From NCBI GenBank assembly GCA_030272585.1, contig BSYQ01000006.1:4613001-4677000 (forward strand): a stretch of DNA of 64,000 bases. The letters are read 5' to 3'. The stretch comes from Bryopsis sp. KO-2023. Lineage: Eukaryota > Chlorophyta > Ulvophyceae > Bryopsidales > Bryopsidaceae. Below are positions 1-10,647 of this stretch, piece after piece. Both the position numbers and the translations under genes were made by a program. The notes under the pieces were generated by a model that was given only the letters and a program-made list of their open reading frames with translations, made no database searches and was not told the origin of the DNA. Each line of letters begins with the position of its first letter. The stretch's first letter is position 1.

Positions 1-24
1 GATTCAGTTGTATACTCTCGTGTC

Positions 25-2712
25 TCAGACCTTTCTTACAGAACTTCTGGTCGTCTCCCAACGTGTTGTGAAGAACGGGTTAAGTGGCGGCTGGAAGTAT
101 TCAGCCTCAGGAAACAAATCCGTTTCAGGTTGGTTTTGCTTTTTATTTTGGCCTCGGCCTTTACCTCCGCGCCACCGTCCGCGGCCACGAAAGTTTCCTC
201 CTCCGGATGAGGCAATAGCATCAAGACGAGCCGCCGTCTGGATCGCCAACTCAATGCCGTGCGGCACTTGAGCCACAGTTTGTTGTTTGATATGGAACTT
301 TAACCCGTCCACGAAGAAGAAGTATTGTTCTTCATCTGTCATGTTGGGAATCCTCAGCACTTGTTCTCGGAAAGCAACAATGTACTGGTGCACTGACCCA
401 GTCTGTTTCAGGTTCCGTAAGGAGCGCCTGGCTACATCAGACATTCTGGTGGGTTCAAATGCTTGGACCAGTTCCTCAACAAACTCAATCCAATTTGTGA
501 TTGGATGTCTTTTTCCTTCCCTTGTACGCAGATCCTGGACGTTTCGCCACTGAGCAGCAGCTCCGGTCAGGTTACTGCGGAAGAGCCTGAACCATACGCT
601 CTCATCGATGTCCAAAGTCTGGCAATAGACCGTCATTTCTAGTTGCCAATCTCTGATCCATCGCTGACCATCACCTGAGAAGGCCTTTGGGAAAGGAATA
701 CGAACGGATGACGGAATCCGTCCGTGGCGATCTTGCGGAGCAGCAAAGCCTTGGTTAGGGTCTGGAGGACCCCCACCTCCACCTCCGCCACCTCCACCTC
801 CACCTGGGTGGTACGGCCATCCACCACCCCCACCTCCACCTGGTCCGGAAAGGAAAGATCCCCCTCCGCTTCCAGGTGGTCCTCCTCCGCCTCCGCCTCC
901 ACCCCCAGGTCCACCTCCGGGTCCCCCTCCACCACCACCAGATCGATTTCCACCCTGTGGCTGGCTTGATGGAGTTGAGGGATAAGAACCCCACCCGTAA
1001 TACGGGTTACTCGCGGAAGGTGCTCCGTATTGGTTTACGGATTGTCCCAAACTTGGTTGGGTGCCTGGTTGGTTTCCTGGTTGGATACCAGGTTGGGTGT
1101 TAAGAGCCGGGATTGGATAGAAGACAGACAGCGGAACTGTCGTCAGTGGTTGTGTTAACATGGATGTCGTTGGTGGTAACACACTCGTGACAGGGACACT
1201 AAGTATGGGTCTGGCTGTGCCAAGTTGACCCGCTTGGCCGAATGGTGCGCCCATTGCCATAGTTTGTGGCGGCGCAAGACTCCATGCCGTCCGTGTTCTT
1301 GGGGATGTAAATAAACCCCAGGAAGATGGAGAACCTCCACCCACGGAGTCTGCGACAGTTGTCGATGGGCTGCGACGACCCAATCCTCCTAACGTGGTTA
1401 GACCAGTAAAAGTACTCAGATCCGGAACAGGTGGTACCGGAAATGGGATACTGGTAAGAGGAGTGGATGACACAAAAGGAACGCTTGTGGCTGCAGCTGT
1501 CGTGGCCGGCAAAGTGACCGTGCCAGTTCCTGCTCCCATCATACCCATTACAACTGGGTCCTGAGCCGGGACTCGAACTTTCTCCCGTTTTTTCCACGCA
1601 CTCAGTGTTTCTTTGAACTTAGAATCAACATACTTGGATAGGTTACTTTCCAAAGTCTGCTGTTTCTCTGTCGCGTCTGATAGAAATTTCTCCATCAGTT
1701 GCATCGACCTGTGTCCTCCTGCAGTGTCATCAGAACTCACACTGCCTCGTTCCGCTCTTCTTTGTTTGCGTTGTTCTTCGGCTTGGTGTAAGTCCCGCAA
1801 CACTTTTAGGCTCTGGCTTACCAAGCCTGAGAGTGTGTCTAGCTGGCCTTGGTGGTCGACTTGCTCGCACCGAGACTCATCAGTAGTCCGAGCTAGGTTA
1901 TCCAGCGTTGTCTGCTGTAGGCGCATACCTTCAGCAACTTTTGTCAGAGAGGCTTGCAGAGACAGAATTTGTTTCTCCCTGAGCGCATTGGTCTGATCAA
2001 CAGCTTCAGCTTGGGTACGGGCTGATTCCTGCAGTCGATCGAGTCGCTCTTGCAGAATAGCCTCGTTATCGTATTTACCCAACAGATTTCTGTCGATCCG
2101 CTCTGTGGACTTTATATTCTGTTCCAGCAATTTGTGCTGGTGGTCTAACAATTTCTGTTGTCTTTCTATAGACTCAGTATTTTGATTGACCAGCTTCTGG
2201 GCCTCCTTCCTGACATAGAGCACGAACTGCTCATATTCCTCTTTCAGGTCGCCTTTTAAGGTCGACTCTGCACGCTGAACCTGCTCGTGAACTTGTCCTT
2301 CCAGGTTTTGTGCGACCTCTTGCACATTCGAGGAGACAGCGGCATACACATGCTCAGCTGTGTCCCTAAGTTGTCCCTCGTCCACACCATGAACGTGCAC
2401 CTCCTGCTGGTGGACGTTTATGTGCTGATGTTCATGGTGAAGGATGTTGGTGACTTCTATTGTCGGGACGTCCTCCATATCCTCATCATACTCCTCGTCC
2501 CCGGACTCTTCCGACTCTTGTTCAGAGTCTAAGTCTTCGTCCGGTTCCTCAACCTGGTCGGGTACATGTCTGTCCCACTGCAAATCATGTATTTGCTGCG
2601 CTGGTGGGTGCACCACATCTGGATAAACCACGGGAATTAGTTGGTTATCCACCACCTCTTCCTCCTCAGGAGGTGGAATAGGTGGTAGCTGTGGCGGCGT
2701 CTGGCCGGACAT
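25..2712 (-). pseudogene. gag: gag of element A2, C-terminus replaced or divergent
   Basis: This is a Gag protein with an acidic N-terminus, long coiled-coil segments (about residues 100-330), a Pro/Thr-rich stretch, a poly-Gly hinge and a retrotransposon Gag domain near the C-terminus. I start it at the ATG at 2712, matching the ATG of the A copy; the open frame runs 20 codons further upstream without another ATG. It follows the A copy almost residue for residue until the basic Gly-Arg region. There it departs into about 34 unrelated residues containing PPLNPF and stops at 25-27. The CCHC knuckle and the frameshift site of the A copy are therefore missing. I infer a recombinant, non-functional gag. 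Confidence 0.8.
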
Positions 2713-3457
2713 GTTTTTGTTTGAGTTTCCTGGAATTTTGACGTAATAGGAGTGTGTCCGGAAAGTTTCCAAACTTTCTGGTGACTTGGATGCGAACTTG
2801 TTTCAGTTCTGGTTGCAATCCTAGTCGCTATCTTTTCTTGAACCTTACTAGGTCAGAAATAGATAGGAGTGTTACACTTGACAACGTCGGGTGTTAAATT
2901 CCCGTTCGCGTTCTGTCAGCCGACTAGGTTAGTACCTTGGCCGGTGATTCAGTCTACGACTAACTGTAGAACCAGTCGTGACTCAGGCGGTGCGGTAACC
3001 GATTGCGCGCTGGAAAGAGTGACAATGAGTCACCTGCCAGAACGACTGTTTTTCGTGTTACTGGCAGAAGCGTCAGTCGACGGAAGTTGGTCGTTCCGGA
3101 CGACGTTCTTTCCTACGCCGGTTCGCACTTTCAGTTGTTCGCCTGCGCGTTTCGGGTTTACGCCGATCGTTGCTCTCCTTGCACTGTTGTAGTGCTTTCG
3201 CCTTGTTTTCCTTTAGATCTACAGGTCTGTAGGTTTCCAGAAATTCGTTCACTGGACTCCGATTCTTTTGCGACTTCGCCTGACGTTTTCGAACGACGAC
3301 GCGAGCACGTCGTTCGAAGGATAGCTCTCCTCGCGACCCCTGGAACACAGAGTTCCAGATCTGTGGGATTTAGTAATCCCTAAGGTCAGATCTTTGGGGG
3401 GGGGTTCGCGAGTTCTCCTGTGGGGTGCGCCTGGCCTCGCCCTGCTCCGAAACCAAA
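2713..3457 (-). other. A2 leader with primer-binding site
   Basis: This is the untranslated leader between LTR and gag. The PBS (TGGTTTCGGAGC on the minus strand, 3444-3455) lies 2 nt from the LTR. The segment has the same 11-bp hairpin (TTCGAACGACG arms) as the A leader and a CTGGAAC/GTTCCAG hairpin. No credible coding region is present; short open frames here are incidental. Confidence 0.8.
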
Positions 3458-3493
3458 TGATAAGGGGGTCTAGGACCCCGAGACACAAGCACA

Positions 3494-3528
<35 letters not shown>

Positions 3529-3631
3529 TCACTGGGAAGATTAATTTTTACAGGAGGGCCCCCTGCCCTATAACCCTGTCGTACATCCCATTGTACTACA
3601 CAATACCCCTAAACCCGAGTTACTACTATCA
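3458..3631 (-). repeat. A2 5' LTR (174 bp)
   Basis: The plus strand reads TGATAAGG...ACTATCA. It corresponds to the 172-bp LTR of element A and includes the same CA/GA microsatellite, which is slightly different in length. The 5' LTR lies on the right because the element is on the minus strand. Confidence 0.88.
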
Positions 3632-5414
3632 AAGGTCCACCACCAAACGGACTCGACCAAAACCGAAAAACTTCAAACCAACGACAATGAGCATTGAAGA
3701 GAAAACAAACTTTCGAACAAAAATGCAAACTTGAATTGAGACGAAACGTATGCGAGAATTGAACTTTTGAAACGAATTAACTTGAAACGAGGCGAAACGC
3801 GGATCAACGGATCAACGGATCATCGATCACACGGATGATCGAGAAAATGCAGCGATTTGGTATTTTCGGAACAAGTGATTTGTCACAAAATTGCACTTGT
3901 CACATCGAATCAAATGTTTTTCCTCCTTCACACTTTGTGCAACCGCTCGATGTGACGGACCAAGGCTTTTCGAGACTCGCAGTAGTCGAACGTTTCACCC
4001 CTACGAGCGCCGCGAGCAAAAAAACAAAGCGCGTGGAGAAACGAAAAAACCCCCTCCAGTCGTGGTCGCGGAAGCCACCATTGAGCAAGCTGCAGTCGAA
4101 ATGGTGGATATATATACATGGCGGAGACAGTTACTTGTTCAAGTAAAAGAGGACGACGCTTTTGTGGGAACGGTTGTAGGGAGGGTTCGCTCGCGTTGAA
4201 AGTCTTGTCCACCGAGAAGCGCGCGGCAATCCCGCGTCGCCGGTAAGCTCACGGATCACGAAACTCAGCTTTTGAACACGAATATGGAGGACGTCGCAGA
4301 GGCTAGCAGTCGGTTCTAAGACGCTCGCTGAGGTCGAACACCAGAGCTTCGAGAACGAGAGCTTCAGTGTGTGTGTGTGTGTTTTGTTTTGTTTTTCTTT
4401 AAATATTGATACGGATCCGGAGTTATCATGCTCGGAAGCGATGGCTGGTGGTGTCGACTCTCACTGTGACGACTTGTGCGAGTTGGGAGGAGATGCATGC
4501 CTTTGCGCGAGAACAAAAAAAAGATCGGATCGGCGTGAAGTCCTTAAACAGGCCTTTTTCTTCGCCAGTAATAAACAGACAGCTTGAGGAAAGAAAGGAA
4601 AAACGAGTTTTCGGGAAAACGACTGGAACTGCCTGAAAAAACTCGACCCAGCGCCTTTTGCACGCGAGAGATGCACTATTTTTCACAGACGAAACCTTAA
4701 TTCAAACCAGTTCAGCAAAAATAGAACTCAGCGAAGGGTGGGAATGAGTGTCCCACTTCGTCGAAGTTGACGGCCTCATGATGGACAAACTGTCCGTCAG
4801 GTCCAGGTCTTTATACAACCAACCCCCTTTGTCTGTTAACCCCATTCTACCATCCCCAAGATCCATTCAACACAACATGCGCTAACAGTCCTCGTCATGC
4901 CCATCTATCCATAACACTATGGGAAAACCCGCTCTGTGCGGGGTTGGTCGAATCTCCGCCAAATATCGAAGAACGTCGAACTGACGAACTAAGACCCGAA
5001 ACAGAACAGAAACGTATTAGGCTTTACGAATTTGATAAGTTGTTTCGCGTTACATAACGATCCTATTTTTTTTGAAGGGGGGGGGGGATGTTGTAAAACG
5101 GATATTTTTGTAAAATGAGTCAAAATGGATCAATTTCCTAAAAATATCCAAGGAACTGCTGACTATTTCCAAAAAGACAACAATATCGAAAATTTCAACA
5201 AGATAGTCCTTCAATCCATCAAAAAATAACAAACGTCCCTCTGAACCCTGCTGAAAAACTACCTGTCAGCTACCTTCCAAAAAAAAGAAAAATCAAAGGA
5301 AAATAAAAATTCTCCCCACACACGAAAGAAAAAAGGATGGGCCTGTAACCACTTGTCTTTCCAAGCTTCCAATAACTGTCTTGTCACCTATCAACACCAA
5401 TCCAACAGACCTCC
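3632..5414. other. Unassigned intergenic stretch
   Basis: I find no ORF with recognisable protein similarity, no RNA gene and no paired LTR. Visible elements are a short direct repeat of GGATCAAC around 3800-3830, an A/T-rich TATATATA at about 4109, a GT microsatellite near 4368-4382, and a run of ten G at 5079-5088 followed by TGTTGTAAAAC. That last feature resembles a polypurine tract next to an LTR start, but no matching second LTR was found. It may include the 3' flank of the cysteine-rich gene that ends at 5415. Confidence 0.4.
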
Positions 5415-5915
5415 CTATTTTTTCTGGTACAAAGCCCTCGCTTTTTTTCTGGCAGCCAGACCTGCCCGAGGGTTCGAATTTTTCTTTCTTTTGGATCCAT
5501 GTAAAGGTAGTGCTCCATCACCATGGCACTCTTCGCACATGGGGTAAACTGTTCCATATTCTTCTTTAATCGAATCAAAATCAGGCCATTCTCTCCCGTT
5601 TCTCAAGCCACAGACCGCGCAAATATTTTTCAAGCTTGTAATATCAAGCGAATCGTGCACTTTGTCGGGAATAAAAACTTGACCTTGACATGTATACAGC
5701 TCCCGTTCTACATAGGTCCAACATTCAAGAGATGTGCGCACATGCGCTTTCTCAAATAGTGCGTGCTCTGAATCAACCAGTGATCTGCCACAGCAGTAGT
5801 CAACCTGACCTGCAACCTCTTTCACCATCGATGCATGTTCGCTTCGTGGCCCCCTCCAAGCCACTTTGGTGAATATGGCTCTCAATTTCAAGCAATCACA
5901 ACATTGGACAACAGC

Positions 5916-6338
5916 TGATAGTGAAGCTTGTGGGTGACGCAATAGTGGTCGGCTGTGTTGGTTGGATTCGTGATAACTTGCTGGCTAACGCAAGTATACT
6001 TGTGGGGTTTGTTGGTTTAGACAACTCTCTAGCTAGCGCGGTTGTGAACGCTACTAGAGCACTTAGGTTGGGAAGTGATTGCGTCAGGCAAACACTTAAC
6101 ACACACACACACACAAACACACACACAAGCGGGAACACACCAATCCCACGAATCCCGAGTTCTTACAAAGTAACTATGAGTGTCAAAACAACGAGTGGGC
6201 CTCTTAAGTACCCCTAAGTGTAGTACGCTGACGCATGCCCCAAACTCTGGGTCTAATCTGTCTTACTCGCGAACCCACATGCGTCAGCCACCCTCGGCTC
6301 TATCCCAAACTACCTCGTATAGCGCTAAAAGACTAACA
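5916..6338 (-). repeat. Solo LTR of the E family (423 bp)
   Basis: The sequence starts TGATAGTG and ends GACTAACA. It is flanked on both sides by ACAGC (5911-5915 and 6339-6343), a 5-bp target-site duplication. It is highly similar to the LTRs at 25919, 35269 and 62167. Strand follows the orientation of E-family elements, where TGTTAG is the 5' end. No internal sequence remains, as expected after LTR-LTR recombination. Confidence 0.93.
6228..6287. promoter_or_regulatory. Inverted CTGACGCATG pair in the E-family LTR
   Basis: CTGACGCATG (6228-6237) and its exact inverse CATGCGTCAG (6278-6287) are separated by 40 bp. The pair is preserved in all four E-type LTRs in this window. TGACG is a known core of bZIP (CREB/ATF/TGA type) sites; a regulatory role here is inferred. 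Confidence 0.4.
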
Positions 6339-6434
6339 ACAGCCTTCACATGGTTTGCAGTTTCAGCCCCTTGGTCCTTCCCTTTCTTAGTGATATGATC
6401 ATGGGCCTTCATGTTTTTTGACGGCTGGTGACAA

Positions 6435-6947
6435 TGTTATCGCTCGGGAGGACTGACGTCCGCGAGCGACGTCTCCTATCTCGGGAAAGAGTGAGGCGGC
6501 GGCGGAACGGTCACACAAAATCGCACGGGTCACAGACTCGGGGTCACACAAACAGATCACTGAAAAGCAAGGTTACATCAAGCGTCCCATCTTTTAACTC
6601 CCAGTTCGACTTTCCCGAGGGTGACTAACCACCCGTAACACTCCCACTACCCTGACTCACAGCCGCCAGTTCTACTCCTGACTCACTCACACACTCACAC
6701 ACAGGCCCAAACCGAAGCACGTTCCCACTCAGACTCGAACCCAGGACCTCAGTCTCGCAAGTCCCAATCTGATTGATCGAACCACTGTCTTGACTCTGTG
6801 CTCTTGCGGTGGTTTCCTCGCTGTAGTTCAGTAGTATCTCCTCAGGGGAATGCTGTCATCTACCGGGGATGCATCTGACGCTTCACAGACGTCAGATGCA
6901 TGACGCCTTTGACGTCTGACGTCCCTAGACGTCAGCAGCTGGTATCA
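6435..6947 (-). repeat. Element D 3' LTR (513 bp)
   Basis: The plus strand reads TGTTATCGCTCG...GGTATCA, so in element orientation it begins TGATACC and ends GATAACA. The first 12 bases recur at 62155-62166 beside D's PBS, which identifies the pair. It is followed by a pyrimidine tract (the complement of the PPT). Confidence 0.88.
6869..6936 (-). promoter_or_regulatory. TGACG-rich inverted repeat in D LTR U3
   Basis: ATGCATCTGACG (6869-6880) and its exact inverse (6890-6901) form a 12-bp stem with a 9-nt spacer. At least four more TGACG or CGTCA cores follow up to 6936. The position is the 5' (U3) end of the LTR, where promoters and enhancers of such elements reside. The bZIP-type site assignment is inference. 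Confidence 0.5.
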
Positions 6948-6966
6948 ATTGCCTCCCCCCTGGGGG
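6948..6966 (-). promoter_or_regulatory. Element D polypurine tract
   Basis: On the minus strand this reads as a purine stretch (CCCAGGGGGGAGGCAAT region) abutting the TGATACC start of the 3' LTR. This is the expected plus-strand primer position. The 240 bp between here and the pol stop show nothing else. Confidence 0.6.
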
Positions 6967-7203
6967 CAGTTGGTGCCCTCACCAAGTATCCATCAAATGC
7001 ATCCTTCTGATTCTGTAAAAGTAACTCTGAACTAGGGTGCTGCAAATCCCAAGCTCCCTACACTTCTGAAAGGATAATTAGATCCCCATAAAATCCTTAA
7101 CCCACAGAAGTTTAGAAAACACTTCACTGCCCTTATGCAACCCATCCCCTAGTCACTGGGATTCCTGATCCTTCAGCCACAGAATCAAAAGTGCATCTAA
7201 CTT

Positions 7204-10200
7204 CTACCTGATCCCAGCTCTCCTCTTATAATCAGCCAGGATCTCTGATGCATTCAATAAATTGTCTTGGGGTTCCCAAGTTGCTTCACTAAGTGGATAC
7301 CCCTTCCAGACTACTAAAAATCTCCTTTTTCTTCCTGAAAACTTATGTCTTACTACAGCCTCAACTTCAAATTCCTCTTCTCCCTCAGAATCTAATTCTG
7401 CTGGAGGTGCCATTACCTCCCTAGGAAACTTAGAGCTTTCCTGAAGTTTTCTCAACTTTGATACATGAAATACAGGATGTAATTTCCATCCATCTGGTAA
7501 CACCAATCTATATGCCACAGATCCCACTGCAGCAGCAATAACAAAAGGTCCAATATATCTTCTTCTGATTTTCACTGGAATATGTTTCAAGACTGCTAAA
7601 TTCAATGTCTTTGTGGAGAGCAACACCTTTTCTCCCACTTGAAACTGTACATCCCTCCTTTTCTTATTAGCTTGCTGCCTCATCTTCTCTTGAGCTGTCT
7701 TATATCTGTTTTTGGCATCATTGATGACTTCCTGCATGTGTGATATCATTTCCTGAACTGACTCTGCTTCTGCTTGAGCTTTTCCAGCCAGTAGATCTCC
7801 TGGCAGCTGAGGATGCACCCCATACATCAAGTAGAAGGGGCTGTATCCTGTAGATGTGTGTACAGCATTGTTGGCTGCAAATTCAGCCATCCCTAATCCC
7901 TGCATCCATGTCTCTGGATGCTCTTCCACATAGGGTCTTAGAAAGTTTTCTAATGTTCTGATGCTGACTTCACTTTGTCCATCTGTTTGAGGATGGAAGG
8001 CTGTGGACATTCTCACTTTAGTGCCCACACATCTCATTAGCTCCTGCCAAAATTTACTAGCAAATCTAGTATCCCTATCACTGATTATCACACTGGGAAT
8101 CCCATGATTCCTGAAGATGTGATCAAAGAATATCCTTGCATACCCAGGTGCATCTATTGTTTTACTGCAGGGTATGAACTTTACCATCTTAGTCAATCTA
8201 TCAACAAATACTGCAATTGAATCAAATCCATCAACAGGGGGTAAATCAGTCACTAGATCAGTAGTGATCTGATCCCATTTCTTATTAGCTACTGGAATAG
8301 GTTGCAGCAATCCCTTCTGAGCTCTTAACTCAGGTTTCATTTGCTGGCAAACCTCACATGTCCTGACATATTCCTGGACATCCTTTTTCATATTATTCCA
8401 GTAGTATTTCCTGGACATCAGCTCCAGAGTTCTCTCTATTCCCAGATGTCCAGAGATTTGATTATCATGTCCTTCTGTAAGGACTTTCATCCTCAGTTCC
8501 TGAGGTACCCATAACTTCATGAGTCCATCCTGAGTTTGATAAATCAATAACCCTGATTCATTGATTCCATATCCTGGAATTCTCTCTCCATCCAGTATTT
8601 GATTATAGATGTCTTTGATTTCAACATCTGCCAGTGTTGCTTGTTCCCAGAGTGTAATCTCTTCTGTGCTAGGCTGTAATGAACTCACTACTTTGAGTTC
8701 CTGCTCTGCTGGAAGACTTCTTGATAGTGCATCAGCAACCAGATTCAGTTTCCCTTGGATGTACTGAATTTTTGGTTTGATGCTGAGGAAATGTCCTGCC
8801 CTGAGCCACCTGGCCTGAGGCCTTGACATCATTTTTTGATCCATGAAGTTTGTTAAGGGCTGATGATCAGTAAAGACTGTAACCAGTCCTGGGCAGCCTT
8901 CTAAATAATGCCTCCACTGCATCAAACAGTAGGCTATTCCTAGTAATTCCCTCTCATAGACTGAATAGTTCTGTTCTGACTTTGATAATCTTCTACTGCA
9001 AAAGGCTATGGGCTGTAATCCAGAGCCATGATCCTGACAGAGAACTCCTCCAGTTGCTTCCCCAGATGCATCACTAATCACAGTATAATCCTTTACTGGA
9101 TTAGGATGGATCAGCACTGGTTTCCCCATCAATGCAGTTTTAAGTGATTGAAAAGCTTGTTCCTGAGCAGATCCCCACTCCCACATGACATCCTTCTTAG
9201 TTAAGTCATGCAGAGGGCCTGCTATCTTTGCAAAGTCTGGGATGAATCTTCTATAGAAGGAAACCATCCCCAGAAAACTCCTGACATCTGTAACTGTCTT
9301 TAAGGGCTTCCATTCCCTGATTGCCTTAACTTTCACATCCATTGCTGAGATCCCCTTTTCACTTAACCAAAATCCACAGAAATCTGTTTCCTTCACACAG
9401 ATTTCACTTTTGGTGGCCTTTGCAAATAGACTATACTTCTGTAGCCTGGCTAAGACTGCTGCCAGATGTTCTACATGCTCAGAGATGCTTCTGGAATAGA
9501 TCAGAAGGTCATCAATGAAGATCAGCACAAATAAATCCAACATATCCTTGAATATGTCATTCACCATGTTCATATATTGTGCTGGAGCATTAGTAAGTCC
9601 AAATGAAAGCACTTTGAACTGATAGTGTCCAAATCTGCTTCTAAAGGCAGTCTTAGGCCTGTCCTCTTCCCTTAGAGGCATCTGCCAGTAGCCTGATCTC
9701 AGGTCTATTTTAGTGAAATATCTAGCCCCATGTACCCTGTCAATCATCTCCTCTGGTAAGGGCAGAGGGTACCTATTTTTGATGGTTTTCTTATTGAGCC
9801 ATCTGTAATCCAGGCACATCCTGAGCCCTCCATCTTTCTTAGGGACAAACAGGATGGGTGCCCCAAAGGGTGACTGTGATGGTTCTATGAAATCCATCTC
9901 CAACAGGTAATCTAACTGTCTTTTAACCTCATCTAACTCAAGAGGAGACAGTTTGTATAGGGGTCTATACATGGGTTCTGTACCCTCCTCCAGATCAATC
10001 CTGAATTCATGACCCAGTCTGACAGGAGGTACACCCTTAGGCAAATCCTTTGCAAACACTTTTCTGTACTGAGTCAGTACTTCTTTAATCCTGGGATCCA
10101 TATCCTCCTGCAGGATTTTCTGTAGATCATCCCCTTCCCTTTGTTCTGGGATTGTTTCTACTCCAGTCTTTGATTCATCCTCTGGCCTAATCACCACCAT

Positions 10201-10647
10201 GATGATGTGTTTGATTTCCCCTTTTTCTATCTGTCTTTTGATTCTGCCACTAGAACAAAAGGAAAGTTCTGTAGCTCCAGTGGGTTTGAGCTGATATTCA
10301 GGCATCACTGAGAGTGGTAATTTTACACTCTTTTTGCCCTTGTTGACTGTGATTATTCCTGACTTAAAATCCACTTTGGGATTGTAGTGTATGAGCCAGG
10401 GCAATCCCAGCAGGATTGGATGATTACTGTCTGGAAAGACATCAGCATCAAATGAAAGCTGGATCTTTCCACAGACAAATGGGATGCCAAAACATCTCCC
10501 CACTGATTTCCTTTCTGTACCATCTAGAAACTTAACAGGAGTTTCTTGTGGTTTGTATTGCAGTCCCAGTTCCTTGACTGCATCCATGCTAATATAATTA
10601 GCAGTGGATCCTGTATCAATGTATGCTGTAGCTTTCTTTGCACCAAT
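7204..10647 (-). CDS. pol: Element D pol, main part (PR-RT-RNase H-IN-chromodomain), N-terminus displaced by insertion B
   Basis: The polyprotein has a retropepsin with AYIDTG active site and a ILLGLPWL flap-side motif, then RT with FIDD, RNase H with DAS / ERE / TDHQPL / ADALSRS motifs. Integrase follows with a C-x2-C knuckle (CEVCQQ), catalytic D (TTDLVTD), D (SDRDTRF) and E (DGQSE). It ends with a GPF-type C-terminal domain and a chromodomain (VVWKGYP, TWEP). In the present DNA the frame runs 16 codons further upstream to 10695, but those codons come from the B LTR. The true N-terminal 118 or so codons lie at 48450-48803 and join in frame at the duplicated ATTGGT. No internal stop or frameshift is seen. 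Base composition is more A/T-rich than in A, B and F. Confidence 0.93.
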   Translation of the reverse strand: MGAKKATAYIDTGSTANYISMDAVKELGLQYKPQETPVKFLDGTERKSVGRCFGIPFVCGKIQLSFDADVFPDSNHPILLGLPWLIHYNPKVDFKSGIITVNKGKKSVKLPLSVMPEYQLKPTGATELSFCSSGRIKRQIEKGEIKHIIMVVIRPEDESKTGVETIPEQREGDDLQKILQEDMDPRIKEVLTQYRKVFAKDLPKGVPPVRLGHEFRIDLEEGTEPMYRPLYKLSPLELDEVKRQLDYLLEMDFIEPSQSPFGAPILFVPKKDGGLRMCLDYRWLNKKTIKNRYPLPLPEEMIDRVHGARYFTKIDLRSGYWQMPLREEDRPKTAFRSRFGHYQFKVLSFGLTNAPAQYMNMVNDIFKDMLDLFVLIFIDDLLIYSRSISEHVEHLAAVLARLQKYSLFAKATKSEICVKETDFCGFWLSEKGISAMDVKVKAIREWKPLKTVTDVRSFLGMVSFYRRFIPDFAKIAGPLHDLTKKDVMWEWGSAQEQAFQSLKTALMGKPVLIHPNPVKDYTVISDASGEATGGVLCQDHGSGLQPIAFCSRRLSKSEQNYSVYERELLGIAYCLMQWRHYLEGCPGLVTVFTDHQPLTNFMDQKMMSRPQARWLRAGHFLSIKPKIQYIQGKLNLVADALSRSLPAEQELKVVSSLQPSTEEITLWEQATLADVEIKDIYNQILDGERIPGYGINESGLLIYQTQDGLMKLWVPQELRMKVLTEGHDNQISGHLGIERTLELMSRKYYWNNMKKDVQEYVRTCEVCQQMKPELRAQKGLLQPIPVANKKWDQITTDLVTDLPPVDGFDSIAVFVDRLTKMVKFIPCSKTIDAPGYARIFFDHIFRNHGIPSVIISDRDTRFASKFWQELMRCVGTKVRMSTAFHPQTDGQSEVSIRTLENFLRPYVEEHPETWMQGLGMAEFAANNAVHTSTGYSPFYLMYGVHPQLPGDLLAGKAQAEAESVQEMISHMQEVINDAKNRYKTAQEKMRQQANKKRRDVQFQVGEKVLLSTKTLNLAVLKHIPVKIRRRYIGPFVIAAAVGSVAYRLVLPDGWKLHPVFHVSKLRKLQESSKFPREVMAPPAELDSEGEEEFEVEAVVRHKFSGRKRRFLVVWKGYPLSEATWEPQDNLLNASEILADYKRRAGIR
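10642..10647. repeat. Target-site duplication of element B (ACCAAT), left copy
   Basis: ACCAAT here and at 48450-48455 flank element B. The length of 6 bp is fixed independently because the disrupted D pol frame is restored only if exactly one copy is removed. Confidence 0.9.

Larger units (their letters stand above)
1..3631 (-). mobile_element. Element A2: 5' portion of an A-family Ty3/gypsy retrotransposon, truncated by the window edge
   Basis: Read on the minus strand this has a 5' LTR (3458-3631), a PBS (3444-3455), a structured leader and most of gag. It is nearly identical to complete element A at 51005-61639. Homology to A fades at about position 126, inside gag between the basic region and the CCHC knuckle, so pol is absent from the window. 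Either the copy is recombinant there or a divergent relative continues to the left. No target-site duplication can be checked because only one end is present. Confidence 0.85.
5415..6433 (-). pseudogene. 3' end of a cysteine-rich gene, split by a solo LTR and cut off by element D
   Basis: The minus-strand frame ending at 5415 is open to the solo LTR edge at 5915. If the LTR and one copy of its 5-bp duplication are skipped, the same frame stays open for about 31 codons on the far side (6344-6433), up to the border of element D. The fragment is about 197 residues and continues beyond D outside the window. It has paired cysteines (CCDC, CC, ICAVC, CEEC), a basic tail and the stop at 5415-5417. 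The pattern suggests zinc binding. It resembles neither Gag nor Pol and I do not recognise the family; it could be a host gene or a DNA-transposon protein. It is inactivated by two insertions. Confidence 0.6.

Noticed and set aside
4461..4686. Small open frames in 3632-5414
   Set aside because: They overlap on both strands, have no motif, and their composition follows the local sequence; not supported as genes.
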